From an uncultured Flavobacterium sp. (GTDB lineage Bacteria; Bacteroidota; Bacteroidia; Flavobacteriales; Flavobacteriaceae): a stretch of DNA of 35,204 nt. Location: positions 1-35,204 of the forward strand of contig NZ_CAMLRU010000003.1 of assembly GCF_946482535.1 (NCBI RefSeq), given 5' to 3'. The notes beneath the pieces were generated by a model, which was not told the origin of the DNA, made no database searches, and saw only the letters and a list, made by a program, of their open reading frames with translations. Below, piece after piece: positions 8,628 to 16,787 of the stretch. The stretch's first letter is position 1. Each line of letters opens with the position of its first letter. The translations under genes and the position numbers were made by a program.

Positions 8628-8668
8628 AATTGCGACACAACCTTAGCGATAGGGTTGTGTCAGCAATT
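8628..8668 (+). promoter_or_regulatory. 18-bp hairpin with GNRA loop just upstream of the sigma factor start
   Basis: AATTGC-GACACAACCTTA pairs with TAGGGTTGTGTC-GCAATT around a GCGA tetraloop. There is one T-G wobble and one bulged A (8662). The stem ends at 8668, 6 nt before the sigma factor ATG at 8675, so it covers the position of a ribosome binding site. No T-run follows, so it is not a standard intrinsic terminator. It could separate the lipoprotein transcript from the sigma operon, or control sigma factor translation. Confidence 0.6.
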
Positions 8669-8674
8669 TAAGCT

Positions 8675-9199
8675 ATGAAAGAAGAAAACCAAAATACAAA
8701 GCTCTGTTCTGAATCGGTATTCCGTTCGGTATTTGATACTAATTTTAAAGTGTTGCGGAACTTTTTGGTGTATCAATTCCGAGGCGATACGGAAAGTGCC
8801 GAAGATGTGGCCCAAAATGCATTTGTCAAGCTTTGGGAAAATTGCGGTATCCTCCAACCCGAACAAGCCAAAAGCTTTTTATACACCACAGCGATTAGAC
8901 TTTCGCTGAATAAAATAAAGCACAACCAAGTGGTGACTAATTTTGAATTACAATTTAAACCCAAATCATCACACCAAGAATCTCCCGAGTTTTTAATGGA
9001 GGAAACCGAATTGAAAACCCAATTGGAAAAAGCGATAAATAATTTGCCCGAAAAACAAAGAACCGTATTTTTAATGAACCGTTTTGACAATCAGTCGTAT
9101 TCCGAAATTGCGGCTTCGTTGGATTTATCGGTTAAAGCAGTTGAAAAACGCATGCACCAAGCCCTATTGGCTTTGAGAAAAGTAGTGAAGAACGTTTGA
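8675..9199 (+). CDS. ECF RNA polymerase sigma factor, FecI-like
   Basis: A 174-residue sigma-70 family protein with only regions 2 and 4, as in extracytoplasmic-function sigma factors. Region 2 covers about residues 12-80 (VFRSVFDTNF, SAEDVAQNAFVKLWEN). Region 4 covers about 110-172 (INNLPEKQRTVFLM, SYSEIAASLDLSVKAVEKRM), the helix-turn-helix that reads the -35 element. It is followed 11 nt later by a FecR anti-sigma factor and then a TonB-dependent receptor, the standard order for Bacteroidota trans-envelope signalling. It should direct core polymerase to this locus and possibly others when the receptor is occupied. A stable hairpin lies directly upstream of the start codon. Confidence 0.93.
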   Translation: MKEENQNTKLCSESVFRSVFDTNFKVLRNFLVYQFRGDTESAEDVAQNAFVKLWENCGILQPEQAKSFLYTTAIRLSLNKIKHNQVVTNFELQFKPKSSHQESPEFLMEETELKTQLEKAINNLPEKQRTVFLMNRFDNQSYSEIAASLDLSVKAVEKRMHQALLALRKVVKNV

Positions 9200-9210
9200 A
9201 AAATTATAGG

Positions 9211-10113
9211 ATGGAAGAGAGAAACGAAACGTATTTATCCGATTGGTTAGCCCATAAAATCACCGATGAACAATTGCAACAATTGGTTTCGGAGGAAGAT
9301 TTCAAGGCGTTCCAAAAAATAAAAAACACCCTTAACGGTTTTGAAATCAGTCAACCCGATTTGGAGCAAAACTTTAGTGCCATCAAAGGAAAGTTAGCAG
9401 CGAAAAAACAAACAAAACCGAAAGTCTTTCCATTGTGGAAATATGCTTCAATCGCAGCTTGTTTGCTGGTAATGTTTGGACTGTATCATTTTTTCATAGT
9501 CCAAAATAAAATCACAACCGGATTCGGAAATACCCAAACCATAACTTTAGCCGACAATTCCAAAGTGTCTTTGAATGCCAAATCAACGTTGGCATTTGGC
9601 AATGCTTTTGAACATAAAAGAACTTTACAACTAGAAGGAGAAGCCTTTTTTGAAGTTGAAAAAGGAAGTCCGTTTACGGTAGAAACTTCGTTGGGCGATA
9701 TTAAAGTTTTGGGCACCAAATTCAATGTCATTGCTTTCCAAGATTTCTTTGAAGTAAAATGTTATGAAGGCAAAGTGCAAGTCACTCAAAAAGGAAAGGC
9801 AGCCCTTTTAACTCAAGGCGAAAGTGTGCGTTTTTACAATGGAACTTTCGAAAATTGGGCCGAAACAGGCACTTCTAAACCCACTTGGATTTCCGGAGAG
9901 TCTTCCTTTAAAAAAGTACCGATGCGCTATGTGATAGCCCAATTTAAAAACCAATACAATCTCGAAGTTGAGTATCCGAAAAACATCGAAAACATAAAAT
10001 TTACGGGAACATTTACCCACAAACAACCAACGGTTGCCTTGCAAACCATTTGCTTGCCGTTGCATTTAAAATTCGGCAAAGACCAAACCGGAAAAATTAT
10101 CATTTCTGAATGA
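9211..10113 (+). CDS. FecR-type anti-sigma factor with DUF4974 domain
   Basis: A 300-residue single-pass inner-membrane protein. A cytosolic N-terminal part (1-75) should bind the sigma factor. A transmembrane helix lies at about 79-97 (YASIAACLLVMFGLYHFF). The periplasmic FecR domain spans about 105-200 (TITLADNSKVSLNAKSTL, EGEAFFEVEKGSPFTVET, VLGTKFNV), followed by a C-terminal DUF4974-type domain from about 230 (PMRYVIAQFKNQYNL) that should contact the receptor's STN domain. The ATG at 9211 is preferred over the TTG at 9196, which overlaps the sigma stop codon; 9211 follows an AGG. The stop overlaps the receptor start by 4 nt (ATGA), indicating translational coupling. Confidence 0.9.
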   Translation: MEERNETYLSDWLAHKITDEQLQQLVSEEDFKAFQKIKNTLNGFEISQPDLEQNFSAIKGKLAAKKQTKPKVFPLWKYASIAACLLVMFGLYHFFIVQNKITTGFGNTQTITLADNSKVSLNAKSTLAFGNAFEHKRTLQLEGEAFFEVEKGSPFTVETSLGDIKVLGTKFNVIAFQDFFEVKCYEGKVQVTQKGKAALLTQGESVRFYNGTFENWAETGTSKPTWISGESSFKKVPMRYVIAQFKNQYNLEVEYPKNIENIKFTGTFTHKQPTVALQTICLPLHLKFGKDQTGKIIISE

Positions 10114-12392
10114 AAAAAATAATTTTGATAGGCTTCTTTTTGTGCTGGATATCATTTTCCTGGTCCCAAAAAAAGGAGTCTTTTTATTATAAGAATGCCC
10201 AACTTACCCGAGTGCTTTCCGATCTCGAGAAAGCCTTTGAGGTTAAATATTCCTATGTTGATTCTTTGGTAAGTGCGCAAAGGATTTCTGTGCCGAAAAA
10301 CTTTTATTCATTAGCCGAAATCAATGCCGAAATTGAACAACAATCAACCTTAAAAGTCATCAAAATCAACGAACGGTTTTATTCAATCAATCAAGCCGAA
10401 ACCCTTGAAGCTTTTCAGCTTGAGGAAGTTTTAGTCGAAGAGTTTTTGGCGAAAGGCATTCGCAAAACCAACCAACATTATGTTATTTCTCCGCAAAAAG
10501 TGCAAACACTTCCCGGCATTACCGATGCTGATATTTTGCAATCTTTACAACAATTGCCCGGTGTGAAAAGCCCGAATGAAACCGCTACCGGTTTGTACAT
10601 TCGCGGCGGAACGGTTGATCAAAATTTGATATTGATGGATGGCATTCGACTGTATCATCCCGGACATTTATTCGGTATGATTTCTAGCATCAATCCTAAT
10701 GTGGAGCAAACGGTCAACTATTACAACAAAGCAGTCAATCCTAAATTTGGCGAAAGGGTTTCCGGGATTGTCGATATCAAATCGACCGATAAAATTTCGG
10801 AACAAACCAAAGTCAACGCCGGAATCAACGCACTCAATGCCGATGCTTATATACAAACGCCTTTGGTCAAAGACAAACTGGGTTTGCAACTTTCCGGTCG
10901 AAAATCGTTGACGGAATGGTGGCAATCGCCAACCTTTAATCAGTTAGAAACTAAAGTATTTCAAAATACCAATTTCAGAGATTTTGATAAGAATAACCAA
11001 TTCAAGTTTCATGATTATTCGGCCAAATTAAATTTTAAACCCAATGATAAAACCGAAATTTCACTCTCGGGTTTGGTCATCAAAAACGATTTGGATTATC
11101 AAAATGTCATTGAAGTTGACAGTGTCAGTAATCAAAAAATGAACATTGAAAACTATGGATTCAGTTTGAATTGGAGTCAAAAATACAGTCCTAAATTCAC
11201 TCAAAAGGCAACTGTTTTTTATTCGCTATACAGTTTCGATTACCTCAAAAAGCAAGACTACCAAACCGATAAATTCGAAGCGTTTAAAAAATTGAATCGG
11301 GTAGTGGATTCGGGTGCCGAATTGAATTTTGGTTGCCAAATCAATGACAAATCCAATTTAGAATTCGGATATCAAGTATCGGGGAACGATATTTCGCATT
11401 TGTTCAATAGTTACAATCAGGATGTTGGAGTGGTTCTGAGCTTGAAGCATTTATACAATGTAACACACGCCGGATATGCCAATTTCAAGCAAGATTTCGG
11501 CAGTTGGAAATTCCAACCCGGTTTGCGTTATAATTTTTACAGCCAAATGAAAACCTCGAGTTTTGAACCGCGTTTATTGCTTCAAAAAACAATTTCGGAA
11601 TCACTGATTTGGCAAGCTTCTTATGAACGAAGAAGTCAGATTTTAAGTCAAGTTCGCGAAAATGCCGCCAACGATTTGAGTTTGGAAAATTATGTTTGGG
11701 TGCTTTCGGATAATGCAGAATATCCCATTCAGAAAGCCAGTCAATTTACTTCGGGTATTATTTTCAAAAAGAATCACTGGCTTTTAGATGTAGATGTTTA
11801 CTATAAAAACATCAACGGAATCACCTCGTTTACGTTGGGCTTTTTAGGCGAAAATGGGAATGAAATTCGACAAGGAAAGGGTTTTACCAAAGGTATTGAT
11901 GTGTTGTTGCAAAAAAGTGCTGCGACATGGAGAACCTGGATTACGTATACCTATCAAGATTCTCAAAACCAATTTTCGACTTTGAATGACGGCAATTATT
12001 TCAGTTCAAATGCTGATATCAAACACAGCTTTAATTGGGCTTTTAACAAAAAATGGAATGCTTTTTTGTTTACCGCAGGTTGGTTTTGGCACAGCGGAAA
12101 ACCATTCAGTACCGTTGATGATTCGGGAGAAATTGCTTCCTACAATGCTCACAGACTACCCGATTATCATCGTTTGGATATTTCGGCCAGTTATCAGTTT
12201 AAGAATGCAAAAGAGCAAACTTTTAAAATTGGTATTTCCGTTTACAATCTTTACAATAGGCAGACTTTAATCAGCAAAGAATTGGAACGCCAATATGCCA
12301 ATTTTTCTGATTTTTCACAACCCAGATATGCCGAGCGAGAATTTTATTCTTTAGGCATCATGCCGAATGTGTTTTTCAGAGTCTCTTTTTAA
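10110..12392 (+). CDS. TonB-dependent receptor with STN signalling domain
   Basis: A 760-residue outer-membrane receptor. After the signal peptide (cut near WSQ, residue 20) comes an STN/secretin-like domain (about 24-93) that in FecA-type transducers signals to FecR. A possible TonB box (EEVLVEEF) lies at about 105-112. The plug spans about 127-225 (ILQSLQQLPGVKSP, LYIRGGTVDQNLILMDGI, FGERVSGIVDIK), and a barrel runs to the C-terminal FFRVSF with a terminal Phe. There is no CarboxypepD_reg (SusC-type) extension and no SusD gene beside it, so a polysaccharide-utilisation locus is unlikely. The substrate could be an iron chelate, peptide or other ligand; the sequence does not say. It is translationally coupled to FecR. 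Confidence 0.92.
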   Translation: MKKIILIGFFLCWISFSWSQKKESFYYKNAQLTRVLSDLEKAFEVKYSYVDSLVSAQRISVPKNFYSLAEINAEIEQQSTLKVIKINERFYSINQAETLEAFQLEEVLVEEFLAKGIRKTNQHYVISPQKVQTLPGITDADILQSLQQLPGVKSPNETATGLYIRGGTVDQNLILMDGIRLYHPGHLFGMISSINPNVEQTVNYYNKAVNPKFGERVSGIVDIKSTDKISEQTKVNAGINALNADAYIQTPLVKDKLGLQLSGRKSLTEWWQSPTFNQLETKVFQNTNFRDFDKNNQFKFHDYSAKLNFKPNDKTEISLSGLVIKNDLDYQNVIEVDSVSNQKMNIENYGFSLNWSQKYSPKFTQKATVFYSLYSFDYLKKQDYQTDKFEAFKKLNRVVDSGAELNFGCQINDKSNLEFGYQVSGNDISHLFNSYNQDVGVVLSLKHLYNVTHAGYANFKQDFGSWKFQPGLRYNFYSQMKTSSFEPRLLLQKTISESLIWQASYERRSQILSQVRENAANDLSLENYVWVLSDNAEYPIQKASQFTSGIIFKKNHWLLDVDVYYKNINGITSFTLGFLGENGNEIRQGKGFTKGIDVLLQKSAATWRTWITYTYQDSQNQFSTLNDGNYFSSNADIKHSFNWAFNKKWNAFLFTAGWFWHSGKPFSTVDDSGEIASYNAHRLPDYHRLDISASYQFKNAKEQTFKIGISVYNLYNRQTLISKELERQYANFSDFSQPRYAEREFYSLGIMPNVFFRVSF

Positions 12393-12441
12393 AAAGTTTT
12401 CAGTTACAACGTTTTAGTTAATTTCTTTGTCAAAACGGATG

Positions 12442-12470
12442 TTGGTGGTTTTATTCAAAAGCGTAATTTT
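12442..12470 (+). promoter_or_regulatory. candidate promoter for gapN
   Basis: TTG at 12442-12444, an 18-nt spacer and TAATTTTA at 12463-12470, one mismatch from TAnnTTTG, ending 16 nt before the ATG at 12487. Confidence 0.4.
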
Positions 12471-12486
12471 ATAAAAAATCATTTTT

Positions 12487-14067
12487 ATGAATGCGATACC
12501 AACCGAATTTCAAATCAACAATTTATTAAACCAAGATACATATTTAGTCAACGGAGAATTAAAAAAGTGGACCGGCGAAACCACACCGGTTTTCTCTACT
12601 ATATCTTCTACTGAGCAATATGCTCCTACGATTTTGGGTTCTATTCCTGCCATGGGTGAGGCCGAAGGCAATGAAGTGGTCAACGCTGCCGTAGCGGCTT
12701 ATAATAACGGACAAGGATTGTGGCCAACGATGAAAGTGATTGACCGTATTAAATGCATGGAAAATTTCGTTACCCAAATGAAAGCCACGCGTAGCGAAGT
12801 TGTTAAGTATTTAATGTGGGAAATCGGGAAATCGTTACCCGATTCCGAAAAAGAATTCGACCGAACGGTGGAATACATTTATGATACTATTGAAGACTAC
12901 AAAGAATTAGACCGAAACAATGCCCGCTTTACGAAAAGCCAAGGCGTGAATGCGATGGTTCGTCGCGGTCCGCTTGGGGTTGTGCTTTGTCTTGGACCAT
13001 ATAATTATCCGCTTAATGAAACTTTTTCCTTGTTGATTCCGGCGATAATTATGGGAAATACGGTTATTTTTAAACCCGCCAAACATGGCGTGTTGTTGAT
13101 TTCACCCTTACTGAAAGCCTTTCAAACGAGTTTCCCTAAAGGCGTCATCAATATTGTTTACGGTCGAGGCAGAGACGTAGCGTCACCTATTATGAAATCG
13201 GGAAAAGTCGATATTTTGGCACTTATTGGCAACAGTAAATCGGCGATTGCTTTACAAGATTTGCATCCTAACAAAAACCGTTTGCGTTTGATTTTAGGTT
13301 TGGAAGCCAAAAATCCGGCGATTATTTTAACGGATGCCGATTTGGATCTGGCGATACAAGAATGCATCACAGGAACGTTATCTTTTAATGGTCAGCGTTG
13401 TACGGCTTTGAAGATATTATATGTGCACGAATCCATTGCGGCCGAATTTAATCGAAGATTTGCTGAAAAAGTAGACGCTTTGCCTTTTGGAAATCCGTGG
13501 GAGAAAGGCGTTTCTCTAACACCGCTTCCGGAAAAAGAGAAACCGAATTATATTCAGGAATTAATTGATGATGCGCAAGACAAAGGCGCTCGTGTCATCA
13601 ATCAAAAAGGTGGCGAAAGAACCGAAAACTATATTTTTCCGGCCGTTTTGTTTCCCATCAATAAAGAAATGCGCGTTTATCACGAAGAGCAATTTGGTCC
13701 CGTAATTCCGATTATGACTTTCAAAGACATTCAAGAGCCATTGAATGATATGGCGGAATCGAATTATGGCCAACAAGTAAGTTTGTTTGGCCAAGACATC
13801 AAAACCATTGCGCCGCTCATTGATACTTTGGTCAATTTGGTTTGTCGTGTCAACTTAAACAGCTCTTGTCAACGAGGACCGGATGTGTATCCGTTTACCG
13901 GAAGGAAAGATTCGGCTGTGGGAACCTTGAGTATTCATGATGCTTTGCGTTCGTTCTCTATCAGAACTTTTGTGGCTTCCAAAGACAATGCTTATAACAA
14001 TGCCATTTTGCAGGAATTGCTCAACAGCAAGGAATCAAATTTTATCAATACCGATTATATTTTATAA
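12487..14067 (+). CDS. gapN: NADP-dependent glyceraldehyde-3-phosphate dehydrogenase, aldehyde dehydrogenase superfamily
   Basis: A 526-residue aldehyde dehydrogenase fold. [11 protein letters not shown] (N173) is the oxyanion-hole Asn and FKPAKH (K196) lies in the cofactor-binding site. LGLEAKNP (E273) is the general base and [11 protein letters not shown] (C305) the catalytic Cys. The C-terminal [20 protein letters not shown] matches GapN-type enzymes, which oxidise glyceraldehyde-3-phosphate irreversibly to 3-phosphoglycerate and yield NADPH while bypassing the phosphorylating step. The N-terminal part is somewhat longer than in streptococcal GapN. The gene is alone on its strand here and ends at a bidirectional terminator shared with the convergent msrBA gene. 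Specificity for glyceraldehyde-3-phosphate over other aldehydes is a family-level call. Confidence 0.83.
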   Translation: MNAIPTEFQINNLLNQDTYLVNGELKKWTGETTPVFSTISSTEQYAPTILGSIPAMGEAEGNEVVNAAVAAYNNGQGLWPTMKVIDRIKCMENFVTQMKATRSEVVKYLMWEIGKSLPDSEKEFDRTVEYIYDTIEDYKELDRNNARFTKSQGVNAMVRRGPLGVVLCLGPYNYPLNETFSLLIPAIIMGNTVIFKPAKHGVLLISPLLKAFQTSFPKGVINIVYGRGRDVASPIMKSGKVDILALIGNSKSAIALQDLHPNKNRLRLILGLEAKNPAIILTDADLDLAIQECITGTLSFNGQRCTALKILYVHESIAAEFNRRFAEKVDALPFGNPWEKGVSLTPLPEKEKPNYIQELIDDAQDKGARVINQKGGERTENYIFPAVLFPINKEMRVYHEEQFGPVIPIMTFKDIQEPLNDMAESNYGQQVSLFGQDIKTIAPLIDTLVNLVCRVNLNSSCQRGPDVYPFTGRKDSAVGTLSIHDALRSFSIRTFVASKDNAYNNAILQELLNSKESNFINTDYIL

Positions 14068-14068
14068 C

Positions 14069-14098
14069 AAAAAGTCCCGAGCAATCGGGACTTTTTTA
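14069..14098. terminator. bidirectional terminator between gapN and msrBA
   Basis: An A-rich left flank, GTCCCGA, loop GCAA and TCGGGAC followed by TTTTTT. With flanking A/T pairs the stem is about 12 bp. Both strands present a T-run after the stem, so it can end both convergent transcripts. It abuts the msrBA stop codon at 14099-14101. Confidence 0.9.
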
Positions 14099-15190
14099 TT
14101 AGTTATTCTTTTTCAATCGGTCTTTAAAAACCTTTTCGAACTTTTCCAGTTTAGGTTGAATGACCATTTGGCAATAGGGTTGTTCTTTATTGTTTTGATA
14201 ATAATTCTGGTGGTAGTCTTTGGCTTTGTAAAACGCTTTGTAAGGTTCCAAAGTCGTTACAATTCGGTTACCGAAAACTTCTTGGTTCAATTCGGTTATA
14301 ATACTTTCGGCTGCTTTCTTTTGTGCTTCATTTTTATAAAAAATCACCGAGCGGTATTGTGTACCAACATCAGCACCTTGTCGGTTTAAAGTCGTAGGGT
14401 CGTGAACCGTAAAAAACACTTTGAAAATTTCATCCAAATTGGTTTTGGTTTTGTCATAAGTAATTTCAACTACTTCAGCCGCGCCGGTAGTTCCGGTGCA
14501 AACTTCTTCATAACTCGGGTTTTCCACTTTACCGCCAGAGAAACCTGAAACGACTTTTGTCACACCTTCTAATTGTTCGTAAACGGCCTCGACACACCAA
14601 TAACAACCGCCACCTAAAACTATAGTTTCAGTATTGCCTTTGTTTTCTGAAGCATCGGGAACAAAATCTAACGAAATCGCATTCATACAATATCTTTTAC
14701 CCGTTGGCTCCGGACCATCGTCAAACAAATGACCCAAATGGCTGTCACATCTGCCGCACAAAGCTTCTATTCGGCGCATGCCATAAGAATTGTCATCTTT
14801 GAAAACGATACTGTTTTTGTTGTCTTGCTCAAAAAAACTAGGCCATCCGCAACTGCTCACAAACTTTTGGTCGGATTTAAAAAGTTTCAAACCACAAGCG
14901 GCGCAATAGTAAGTGCCTTTGGTTTCGCTTTTCCACATGGTTCCGGTAAAAGCTCTTTCCGTATCGGCTTGTCGGGCCACAGCGTATAAATCAGGCGATA
15001 AGACTTTCTTCCATTCGGCATCAGCCAATACTAATTTGGAAGTATCGGTATTTGAATAATAAGGGTTTTCAGGTTTTGAGATTACGTTTTCCATAGCAGT
15101 AGTTTTGGTTTTAGAATTATTGTTTTGTCCGCAAGCATTGAACATGAAAAGCGGTAATAGCATGATGAAGTTGACCACAGATTTCGACAT
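14099..15190 (-). CDS. msrBA: lipoprotein peptide-methionine sulfoxide reductase, MsrB-MsrA fusion
   Basis: A 363-residue bifunctional repair enzyme for oxidised methionine. The signal peptide ends in a lipobox FNAC (Cys20), so it should act in the periplasm or at the outer membrane. The MsrB half (about 52-177) has zinc-site pairs C96/C99 and C145/C148, CGWPSF at C114, and the catalytic RYCMN (C168), and reduces Met-R-sulfoxide. The MsrA half (about 188-350) has GGGCYWC with catalytic C196 and a distal C340, and reduces Met-S-sulfoxide. The order is B then A, opposite to the A-B order of Neisseria PilB and streptococcal MsrAB. No thioredoxin-like domain is fused, so an external periplasmic reductant is needed. 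A -7 box lies at 15213-15220. Confidence 0.92.
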   Translation of the reverse strand: MSKSVVNFIMLLPLFMFNACGQNNNSKTKTTAMENVISKPENPYYSNTDTSKLVLADAEWKKVLSPDLYAVARQADTERAFTGTMWKSETKGTYYCAACGLKLFKSDQKFVSSCGWPSFFEQDNKNSIVFKDDNSYGMRRIEALCGRCDSHLGHLFDDGPEPTGKRYCMNAISLDFVPDASENKGNTETIVLGGGCYWCVEAVYEQLEGVTKVVSGFSGGKVENPSYEEVCTGTTGAAEVVEITYDKTKTNLDEIFKVFFTVHDPTTLNRQGADVGTQYRSVIFYKNEAQKKAAESIITELNQEVFGNRIVTTLEPYKAFYKAKDYHQNYYQNNKEQPYCQMVIQPKLEKFEKVFKDRLKKNN

Positions 15191-15212
15191 AGCAATTGTT
15201 TTAAATCAAGTA

Positions 15213-15220
15213 CAAATTTA
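15213..15220 (-). promoter_or_regulatory. -7 box (TAAATTTG) for msrBA
   Basis: Minus-strand TAAATTTG, 22 nt before the ATG at 15190. No good -33 TTG was found. Confidence 0.4.
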
Positions 15221-15326
15221 CAGCTAAATACGAGCCGAAATGTCTGATAGATTACAAATTGCGGTGATTTAAGGAAAGTTTAACGGTTGTTCTATCAGCA
15301 TAATTAGAGCCGCTGATATTTTTTCG

Positions 15327-15334
15327 TATTTTTG
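15327..15334 (+). promoter_or_regulatory. -7 box (TATTTTTG) for idi
   Basis: TATTTTTG matches TAnnTTTG and ends 17 nt before the ATG at 15352. No TTG at ideal -33 spacing. Confidence 0.45.
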
Positions 15335-15351
15335 AACGATTATTAAAAGCT

Positions 15352-15879
15352 ATGATTGAAGAAAAAGTAATCTTGGTCAACGAACAAGACGAGCCAATCG
15401 GATTGATGAACAAACTGGAAGCCCATGAGAAAGCGGTTTTGCACCGGGCTTTTTCGGTTTTTGTGTTGAACAGTAAGAACGAAATTATGTTGCAACAACG
15501 GGCGCATCACAAATACCATTCGCCTTTGTTGTGGACCAATACTTGTTGCAGTCACCAACGCGAAGGCGAAACCAATATCCAAGCCGGAAGCCGCAGATTG
15601 TTTGAGGAAATGGGCTTTAAAACCGAGTTGAAAGAATTGTTTCATTTTATCTACAAAGCACCTTTTGACAACGGTTTAACCGAACACGAACTTGACCATG
15701 TCATGATTGGTTATTACAACGATGAACCGCAAATCAATCCCGAAGAAGTGGAAAGTTGGAAATGGATGTGTATCGAAGCCGTACGCCAAGACATGATTCA
15801 AAATCCCGATATTTATACGGTTTGGTTCAAAATTATCTTTGATGAATTTTATCATTATCTCGAAGACCATAAAATCTAA
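15352..15879 (+). CDS. idi: isopentenyl-diphosphate delta-isomerase, type I (Nudix fold)
   Basis: A 175-residue cytosolic enzyme that interconverts isopentenyl and dimethylallyl diphosphate, supplying the allylic starter for quinone, carotenoid and undecaprenyl synthesis. WTNTCCSHQ places the catalytic Cys at C66 by alignment with the E. coli motif TNSVCGH. The metal-binding and catalytic glutamates are E111 and E113 in TEHELDHV. The Nudix-like segment is GSRRLFEEMGF (79-89). The length is typical of bacterial type I enzymes. It leads a run of four same-strand genes (idi, pterin synthase, peroxiredoxin, manA) with a 25-nt gap to the next. Confidence 0.95.
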   Translation: MIEEKVILVNEQDEPIGLMNKLEAHEKAVLHRAFSVFVLNSKNEIMLQQRAHHKYHSPLLWTNTCCSHQREGETNIQAGSRRLFEEMGFKTELKELFHFIYKAPFDNGLTEHELDHVMIGYYNDEPQINPEEVESWKWMCIEAVRQDMIQNPDIYTVWFKIIFDEFYHYLEDHKI

Positions 15880-15904
15880 CCCATAACCTACAAATTACAA
15901 CCAA

Positions 15905-16315
15905 ATGAAAGTCACCGTTTCCCGCAAAGCTCATTTTAACGCCGCACACCGATTGTATCGCAAAGATTGGTCGATGGAAAAAAACGACTTGGTTTTTGGG
16001 AAATGCAACAATCCCAATTTCCACGGGCATAATTACGAATTAATCGTATCGGTAACGGGCGATATTGATCCGGAAACCGGTTTTGTAATTGACGTCAAGA
16101 TTCTTTCCGATTTAATCAAAGCACATATTGAAAATGCTTTCGACCATAAAAATTTAAACCTTGATGTGCCGGAGTTCGCCAATTTGAATCCTACCGCAGA
16201 AAATATAGCCGTTGTCATTTGGAACATTCTTCGACAACATATAGCTTCCAATAAAGAATTGGAAGTGGTTTTATATGAAACGCCTCGAAATTTTGTAACC
16301 TATAAAGGCGAATAA
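15905..16315 (+). CDS. 6-pyruvoyl-tetrahydropterin synthase family protein
   Basis: A 136-residue T-fold enzyme. Zinc ligands are H15 (FNAAHRL), H40 and H42 (HGH). The active-site Cys is C34 within FGKCNNPNFHGHNY. The spacing C-x5-HGH and the block FGKCNNPN match animal-type 6-pyruvoyl-tetrahydropterin synthase, whereas E. coli QueD has C-x3-HGH. The C-terminal YETPRNFVTYKGE likewise resembles the PTPS ending. It may convert dihydroneopterin triphosphate to 6-pyruvoyl-tetrahydropterin for tetrahydrobiopterin, or may act as the QueD enzyme of queuosine synthesis, since this fold is often multifunctional. No queuosine or folate genes are nearby. Its stop overlaps the peroxiredoxin start by one base. 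Confidence 0.88.
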   Translation: MKVTVSRKAHFNAAHRLYRKDWSMEKNDLVFGKCNNPNFHGHNYELIVSVTGDIDPETGFVIDVKILSDLIKAHIENAFDHKNLNLDVPEFANLNPTAENIAVVIWNILRQHIASNKELEVVLYETPRNFVTYKGE

Positions 16316-16767
16316 TGGCACTTAAAATTGGAGATAAAGTTCCCGGTTTTTCAGCATCGGACACCAATGGTAATGTGTTCAAAAGCGATACTATTGTTGG
16401 TTTAAAACCTTTTGTTATCTATTTTTATCCGAAAGATGATACCCGAGTTTGTACCGAACAAGCTTGCAGTTTTCGAGACCAATATGAGGATTTTAAGGCT
16501 TTAGGCGCTGAAGTTATCGGGGTAAGCAGTGATTCGACTAAATCACATCAAAAGTTTGCTGCTAAACACCATTTGCCTTTTCTTTTGCTTTCGGATGCTG
16601 ATAAAAAATTGCGAAAATTGTTTGGTGTTCCCAATGATTTATTAGGGTTAATTCCCGGCAGAGTGACTTATGTAGTCGATAAAGACGGAATTATTCAATT
16701 GGTTTTTAACAGTATGTCGGGCAAAATTCACATCGAAAAAGCTCTTGAAATTCTCAAAAGGATGTAA
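16315..16767 (+). CDS. peroxiredoxin, BCP/PrxQ type
   Basis: A 150-residue cytosolic thiol peroxidase that reduces hydroperoxides using thioredoxin. The peroxidatic Cys is C46 and the resolving Cys C51 in VCTEQACSFRD, the five-residue spacing that defines the atypical two-Cys PrxQ group. The residues before the first Cys are TRV rather than the usual TPG, a mild deviation. GRVTYVVDKDG (about 121-131) supplies the conserved Arg. The ATG overlaps the preceding stop by one base, so expression is coupled to the pterin synthase. Confidence 0.93.
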   Translation: MALKIGDKVPGFSASDTNGNVFKSDTIVGLKPFVIYFYPKDDTRVCTEQACSFRDQYEDFKALGAEVIGVSSDSTKSHQKFAAKHHLPFLLLSDADKKLRKLFGVPNDLLGLIPGRVTYVVDKDGIIQLVFNSMSGKIHIEKALEILKRM

Positions 16768-16772
16768 GTTTG
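16745..16772 (+). promoter_or_regulatory. promoter of manA overlapping the peroxiredoxin stop codon
   Basis: TTG at 16745-16747, a 17-nt spacer and TAAGTTTG at 16765-16772. The first three bases of the -7 box are the peroxiredoxin stop codon. It ends 15 nt before the ATG at 16788, which supports that ATG over the TTG at 16770 lying inside the box. Confidence 0.5.
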
Positions 16773-16787
16773 CCTAAAATTACGTCG

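Noticed and set aside
9196..9210. TTG start giving FecR five extra residues
   Set aside because: It overlaps the sigma factor stop codon; the ATG at 9211 follows an AGG and gives a normal FecR N-terminus.
7552..12392. A polysaccharide-utilisation (Sus) locus
   Set aside because: No SusD gene, no glycoside hydrolase, and the receptor lacks the SusC-type N-terminal extension; it has an STN domain instead.
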